Assembly (NCBI RefSeq): GCF_014851395.1
Contig: NW_024044348.1
Location: forward strand, 23,933,890-23,997,889
Reading direction: 5' to 3'
Source of the DNA: Micropterus salmoides
Taxonomy: Eukaryota; Chordata; Actinopteri; Centrarchiformes; Centrarchidae
DNA length: 64,000 bases
The position numbers were made by a program, and so were the translations under genes. Below, in pieces: positions 58,721-64,000 of this stretch. The first letter of the stretch is position 1. The number at the start of each line of letters is the position of its first letter. The notes under the pieces were generated by a model that worked only from the letters and a program-made list of their open reading frames with translations, was not told where the DNA came from and did not search any database.

Positions 58721-61700
58721 GGCCCACAGCTAACTGTCACACTGATGAGTGTCAGGATGGATATCAGCGATCTTGAGCCCCTGGTAAGTCTGTCATTATA
58801 GTTGTAACAGCCATTCCTTTGTCTTTTTTTAGTTTGTTGTTTTTCTTGTAATTTTCTTGCATTTCTTTATAAGTTTACAAAGTTTTACTGAAGTGCCGAA
58901 CCTATATTTATAACTCAATACAACATTTTATGCTTATACTGTGTCTGTCACATGTTAAACAAAGTAATCTACATAATTGAAAATAGAAAACTAAACAGAA
59001 AATGTGTACATGTATTTCAATACAGCCACATTTGGTTTCAGTTCATGCCAGTGCGGTACGAAAGATCAACTTGCAGAGAACGGGAAGTGCTAGATGTAGG
59101 TAATCAATCACAGTGAAAACTTTACAGTCTTAAGTTTGACATTATCTTTTTTTCTCACTAGTTAATGTGGCTAGTGGTTTTAAAAAGGTACTAGCCATGC
59201 AGCATTTTTACTAGCCACATTTCTGTTGGAAATTGGAAAATTATGTTTTAATTATGTTTATCTTCATGAAGGTCTGATCACTCTGAGTAACAGAATACCT
59301 CCACCTGAAACGAGTTTACAGGTCTTTATTTTCCATATTATTCCCATACAAATGCATCTCCTGCTTTTATACATGGCATGATTACTTTTATTAAAAAACA
59401 GAATTAACTCTGGAAAGGTAGTTGTGATGACGATATGATGTGAAATAAGGGCAGCCCTGCTAGTAGTAACACCATGTCCCTTTATCATAAAGATATCTGT
59501 AATTTTACAGCATTTAAGGGCACTTTCCTACTGCCTTTTCTCTGTCTCAGCTCTGCCTTTCCTCTTTCTCTTGTTCTCCTGTGCATTTTTTCTCCACACT
59601 GGCTGGCCACACACATTCACAAACTGACTGAACGCTATGTTGATGTGTGTGTGCATGCGACCAGTCCCATGTGATGAGAGGCATCATACCATCAGGTTAA
59701 AAGCAGGTGGGAGGCTGGCAGTCTACGGGTCTAACGGACTGTGGCTGTCCTGTGACAGATTCAATTTTTATATTGTCGTTTGACAAAAGTCTAGATGTCA
59801 TATTTGGCGTTCACACCCTGGCGCGGCGGCACTGCAGGAAAGTGTGAGACGCGCCTGTGGTCTGGATTCTCCTGCTATTCCCGGCTAAAACAGCTCTCGG
59901 TCTGGTGGCCAGTCAGTGAGTTTAATCTCCACAGCGTCTTCTTGGTTACAGTGTTGTCGATCAAGTTTGGCTTCACAAATGGACCAATGTGCAAACACTA
60001 TGTTCACTCATGGGAGTTGTCGTGCCATAGTGTCAAATTGCAATTTGTTTGTTATTTCAGATGCCTTTTGAAAAGACTAAAACACGCGAAAGCAGCTAGT
60101 AGAAGTGGCTGTGTTACCCGCCACGGCTGAAATCCACCCGCATTTGGCGGGTTGATGTGTGTTAATGTCAAGTAGTGATGGTAAAAATGACTCTTTTGAC
60201 AGACTTGAATCTTCAAATCTCCTTCATTAAAATGAACTAATTTTGACTCATCTTGGTTCACGATGTAAAACCAGCACAGTTCTCAAACAGGGGAGGCTGC
60301 CTGGCTTGTTTTAATTGAAAAAGTATAATGATTAAATTCACTTCTTGATCATTCTCTATCATCTTTCTATAAAGCCCAATGGGGCGACAAACAAATTCAA
60401 ACCATGTAAAAACCACAGAAATATGTTGTCAATATGCACTAATCCAGCTAAATCTGTCCATTTTCAGTCTTTCCTGACTATACAACCAGACCAGCCATAT
60501 ATATGTATCTGTAATTATAATTACTATCATGATATCTCTAAATTGCTCATTCATACAGTAGTCTAACGTTCATATCCATGAGTAACATCTATATGTTAAC
60601 ATCAGATTTGCGGGGAATATTTTGAAGTAATAAACTTGACACACTCTATGAATAAAACACACTCTTATTAAAATTCAACCAATTAAATAATAATCTGGAT
60701 AAAGCCACCAAGTTCTTAAAAGAATTCCAGCACAGACAGAGGACGAACGAAACGTTCTTTGAACAACCAACACTAATGTCAATACAGTTATGCTATCTTC
60801 ACATGGTAACGCAGTGGAATGCAGGATTGCAGGTGTTAAGAAAACCTGTCTTTGTCGGTTTATACAAATGACAGTGTAAAACTTGAGCATCAGCTCTCAA
60901 ACAGCACTCTACTGTCGTTACCTTGCCATTCAGATAACTAAGACCACTTAAGCCAAGTTGTAAAGAGGAAAAATGGCCCTACTGCTGTTAGAGCTAATGT
61001 TAAACCCAAAATCAAGATTAGCCCTTAAATCAAGGTCGGCACCATTATAGTCTCATGTTGAGCCAAGAAAACATTGTAACATGGGGTTAAACATCACCTG
61101 CTCAGTTACAGTTGCATATATTCACACACACTCACAAGTTTCTGTAACTCCACTGCGCTGATCCCCTTGAACAGTGACTGACCATGGACATTACTGTCAG
61201 CAACATCATCGAATCAAACATAGCTAAGCAGAACCAAGAGCACAACCTTCATCCCTCTCTCACTCTCTCTCTCTCCCTTTCTAGATCTCTCTGAGAATGT
61301 TTATTTCTTCTCACTTAATTTGTCATTGTGTGTCCTGTCACACTCAGTCAATTTCTTGTTGTCCCCCTTCCTCTATCTCTATGTTTATCAAATTACGTCT
61401 CTCTCTCGACCTTTCTCACTCTTTGTCTCAAGTGAATTTAATTTTGTTGAGTTCCATTTAGTTCAATTCAATTTAAAGAGCTGTATTGGTATTATGAGAT
61501 GCAGTATGTAATGAAATATAAAATATATAATAAATGGATTGTTCTAAATAATAAGTATTTAGAGGAACATCTACATCTCTCCCTCTCACCTTCAATCACT
61601 GTGACTGTCACCATCTTTACCTCTCTATCAGTGTCAGCTTTGGCATAATATGAAAAATAACGAAGCAAAACGATCAACTGATTGACTCATAATTCATTTA

Positions 61701-61825
61701 TTACCTTATTGTAATGCACAGTTGCACACACACTCACATGTATACACAAGGACAGACAACATACAGTTGTGTTTACTACTGAATCGTCACGTCAGTGACT
61801 TTCACACTTCATTATGTGAGGGTGT

Positions 61826-61854
61826 ATATATATATATATATATTATATGTGTAT

Positions 61855-61885
<31 letters not shown>

Positions 61886-61925
61886 TTCTCTAAGAGATGG
61901 AGAGAAAGAGAGAGAAAGAGAAAGA
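61826..61925. repeat. compound (TA)n-(TG)n-(GA)n microsatellite
   Basis: TATATATA at about 61826-61842, TGTGTG at about 61859-61884, and GAGAAAGAGAGA at about 61897-61925. It ends about 50 bp from the donor of the exon at 61976-62088. Confidence 0.93.
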
Positions 61926-61975
61926 GTGGCTGACACATTGTATTTAAAGTTGGTGTATCCATTGTAAGGCCATAC

Positions 61976-62088
61976 CTTCATACACTGCCTTGAATCCGGC
62001 TGAGCCGATTGTATCGTCTGACTGCAGGTGTAGCCACATCTGATTGGACAAGCTGACGATGAGGTCAGGGACACTGGAGCCAGTAAGT
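61976..62088 (-). CDS. csmd1: csmd1 exon, CUB3 C-terminal segment
   Basis: 113 bp, phase 2 to phase 1, acceptor TGTGTGTAG and donor GTATGG. It encodes LTG, then SSVPDLIVSLSNQMWLHLQ, then SDDTIGSAGFKAVYE: the closing beta strands of a CUB domain with the usual G-F-K/x-A-x-Y ending. The human CSMD1 sequence I remember differs at only a few positions here. The intron that follows is the longest in the window (9.9 kb) and carries the DIRS insertion. Confidence 0.92.
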
Positions 62089-62534
62089 CTACACACAGAG
62101 ATGTACAAACAAATATACATCAACACAATCTGTTAATAAGCATTAATGGTTTATAACTTTCTACTTTTGACTTTAATCATGTACAAACCTAATACAACAT
62201 ATTAATACTTAGATGGCTTAATCTATGATTGGTATACAGCATTGTTTAACACTGTAAAAAACTTACAATTTACATTTACATAAAATTTACATTCCTATTA
62301 TACCCCGTGTAGTTTAGCGTACACTGTCCTAACTTAAAGGTGGACCATGTGTACTCCAACGATTCCATCAAAATGTCAAGTTGATAAAGCAATCCAATAT
62401 GTGTATGTGTACCTGCATAATAGCATCCATGTGTCTCCAATTGTTCCTCTGATTGCCACCATTAGCCTGTTCCATAGTGTTGCATGTCAGTATTACAACG
62501 CGTTAGGCCAGAATATACAGTAAGTGGTGCTTAC
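62089..62534. other. csmd1 intron inside CUB3
   Basis: 446 bp of AT-rich sequence; nothing recognised. Confidence 0.8.
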
Positions 62535-62638
62535 ACATAGAGTACCCTCCGAGTGTCTCCTATCTTTCCTCCATCTCCCACAGTTAGTGTGTCATATCCT
62601 CTTTCCAGGTCAAACTCTTCAAATGACAGCTTTATCAC
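62535..62638 (-). CDS. csmd1: csmd1 exon, CUB3 middle segment
   Basis: 104 bp, starting in phase 0 after TTTTCTAG and ending in phase 2 before GTAAGC. It encodes VIKL followed by FEEFDLERGYDTLTVGDGG and then GDTRRVLYV. The Glu/Asp pattern around LERGYD is the usual calcium-site and core-strand region of a CUB domain. The split last codon (GT|A, Val) is completed by the next exon. The first part of this CUB lies beyond the window. This is the most 5' exon I can see. Confidence 0.88.
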
Positions 62639-64000
62639 CTAGAAAAATGAAACATAATAAAAGCAAACATTGAAACACTTAAAAACACAAACATGTGGTA
62701 AAGTGAGAATACAGGAAGAAAACCAGTGAGAGATTTATTATTAATTCTTGCAGGGATGGTCTCAAACGAATTCCAGCAATAGAAACAAATTATTATATCG
62801 CTGGGGAAATGCCAACGCCTAGTACTAAAATTGTTGCTTTTACAAATAACTGCTGCTTGAGAAATGGAAGTGCTATATGATGTTAGTTTTCCATGTTAAT
62901 AACAATAAATTAATAACATCAAAGTCCTTATAGGCAAGTTATGCCACTCGGCAGCCATCTTGGCAACACCTCCAGGCAGCTATTTCGGACTAACAAGACC
63001 AGGCTCCTATCTGAATGAATTGGGAGAGAGCCATAACTGCACTTATACTGGTCATAAAAACTACGTTAATAGAATCAGCACTAAAATATATTAAAAATCA
63101 CTGAAAAAGTTTGACGACTGTGCCCAAAAATAAGGTTTAAAAAGCGGTTTTCCCGACTGGTTACACTTCTACTACGCATGCGTCACTACTACCACGCATG
63201 CACAGTAGAAGTAAAACAGACCCTTACGTCAGTGGAATCACACGATTGGCTGAAATATGTTTCCCGCTTTGGCTGTTAAAAGCAGACGACTGGCTTTCAT
63301 GTTTGCCGTTAGAGGCTTTCCCCATAGAGTTGTTTTGAGGATGTGATTGAGTGGCGTGTCTCCTCTATAAAACGTCTCTGATAACATCCATTATAAAGTA
63401 GCATTTAGATAGATAGATAGATAGATAGATAGAGAGATTTTTTTTTGTCCTGCTTTCATTAAGTCTGACTTCACAAAGTCTCATTTAATTATAGCACAGA
63501 GGAAATCAGTTTAGAGCAGAAAATAGGAAGAAGGCTTCTACCTTCATGAGTGTCCTAACATACTCTCTGTAGCAATATTCTACAGTACTTCAATAGGTTG
63601 TTTAATGTGCATTTACAAGCAGTCTTAGAAAACAACATAAAAAAAAAATATTAAAAACAATTGAAACTGATAGTATCATCAAACTCAGGCTTTCCAGGGG
63701 ACACCTGATATGCCAGAATGTGAAATGAATCAAACAAAGGGGAAATCACAAATCCTGTTATGCTCTTTCTTCAACGTAAAATGAAAATGATTAGTTGAAA
63801 GAGGGTTGGAGCTATGTCCTCTTTATAGCAGGAGGCAACAAATATGAGAGTAAATATGCTATTCTAAAACATGCCACTACTAATGATAAAACCAACATGA
63901 GAGAGAGACAACCAGTGTTCTTGGCCGTGACCATCATTGTACTCAATTAAAGCTGCTATGGCAAAGGTATAACTATAAATTTGTGACATATTAGCATTTC
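62639..64000. other. csmd1 intron upstream of the first visible exon
   Basis: No exon. A denser patch at about 62940-63370 has paired ACGCATGCG(T)/ACGCATGCA words (63173 and 63195) and TTACGTCAGT at 63223; (GATA)n lies at about 63407-63435. The first half of CUB3 must lie beyond 64000. Confidence 0.7.
63407..63435. repeat. (GATA)n microsatellite
   Basis: About seven TAGA/GATA units. Confidence 0.92.

Larger units (their letters stand above)
57125..61975. other. csmd1 intron between CUB3 and sushi 3, right part
   Basis: 4.9 kb. (GT)n at 58672-58710, a short duplicated word ACAGCCGCCTGAACC (about 57659 and 57731), tandem-like CTAGCCA words at 59160-59220, a GC-richer patch at 59810-60150 and TA, TG and GA runs at 61826-61925. 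No exon or RNA gene supported. Confidence 0.7.
6188..62638 (-). other. csmd1: csmd1-like gene, internal part (21 exons, CUB3 to CUB9)
   Basis: Span of the one host gene. CSMD proteins are very large single-pass membrane proteins with alternating CUB and sushi (CCP) domains; family work links CSMD1 to complement inhibition and to neural and epithelial surfaces. The 21 exons listed separately join without a phase conflict (0-2, 2-1, 1-1 and so on), which strongly supports the boundaries. Exon size and domain order match what I remember of human CSMD1, with long near-identical stretches such as NMEPSYDFLHIYEGEDSN and NPSCV-type sushi ends. CSMD2 and CSMD3 have the same layout; motifs such as NNQWSGNKPSC and LPEDIHSTFN favour CSMD1. 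Teleosts may carry two csmd1 copies and I cannot tell which this is. Neither gene end is in the window. Confidence 0.9.

Noticed and set aside
59795..60130. 111-residue plus-strand frame
   Set aside because: Open only because the patch is GC-richer; no recognisable domain, no start context and no splice partners.
1..64000. tRNA, microRNA or other RNA genes
   Set aside because: I looked for tRNA A and B boxes and obvious long hairpins outside repeats and found none I could defend; a covariance-model scan would be needed.
1..64000. CRISPR arrays, operons or phage features
   Set aside because: The tandem repeats present are microsatellites, minisatellites or exon and transposon derivatives in a vertebrate intron; none has the repeat-spacer form.

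Overview
The window is vertebrate genomic DNA, almost certainly from a ray-finned (teleost) fish. It has small exons with GT-AG splice sites in long AT-rich introns, many (CA)n, (GA)n and (GATA)n microsatellites, and mobile elements common in fish: an L2/CR1-type LINE, a DIRS tyrosine-recombinase retrotransposon, Tc1-like and hAT-like elements. There are no bacterial features, operons or CRISPR arrays.

The only host gene I can support runs the whole length on the minus strand. It is an internal part of a CUB-and-Sushi multiple-domain gene, best matching csmd1. I placed 21 consecutive coding exons from 62638 down to 6188. All are bounded by AG/GT and all join in matching phase, giving 3337 coding bases (about 1112 codons) with no stop. 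In the human CSMD1 order as I remember it, they run from the second part of the third CUB through sushi 3, CUB4, sushi 4, CUB5, sushi 5, CUB6, sushi 6, CUB7, sushi 7, CUB8, sushi 8 and all of CUB9. Sushi domains usually fill one exon (sushi 4 uses two) and each CUB uses two. The signal peptide and first domains lie beyond 64000; the later CUB and sushi domains, membrane segment and cytoplasmic tail lie below position 1.

Layout from left to right: 1-3885, two LINE copies on the plus strand (antisense to the gene); 3978-4711, an inverted-repeat non-autonomous transposon; 5286-6165, a 21-bp minisatellite and a degenerate array of about 100-150-bp units ending next to the first exon; 6188-44360, seventeen exons from the end of CUB9 back to the second half of CUB4, with three decayed partial copies of a CUB exon at 9411-9700 and a broken Tc1 element at 42388-43935; 44938-46464, a hAT-like non-autonomous element with an 8-bp target duplication; 50971-52034, two exons (CUB4 first half, sushi 3); 52035-61975, the largest intron, holding a degraded DIRS element at 53886-57124; 61976-62638, the two CUB3 exons.

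I found no clearly new biological system. The most interesting items are the tandem copies of the 5' part of a CUB exon, including its splice acceptor; the complete terminal-repeat and internal-complementary-region structure of the broken DIRS element; and several microsatellites lying directly against csmd1 splice sites.
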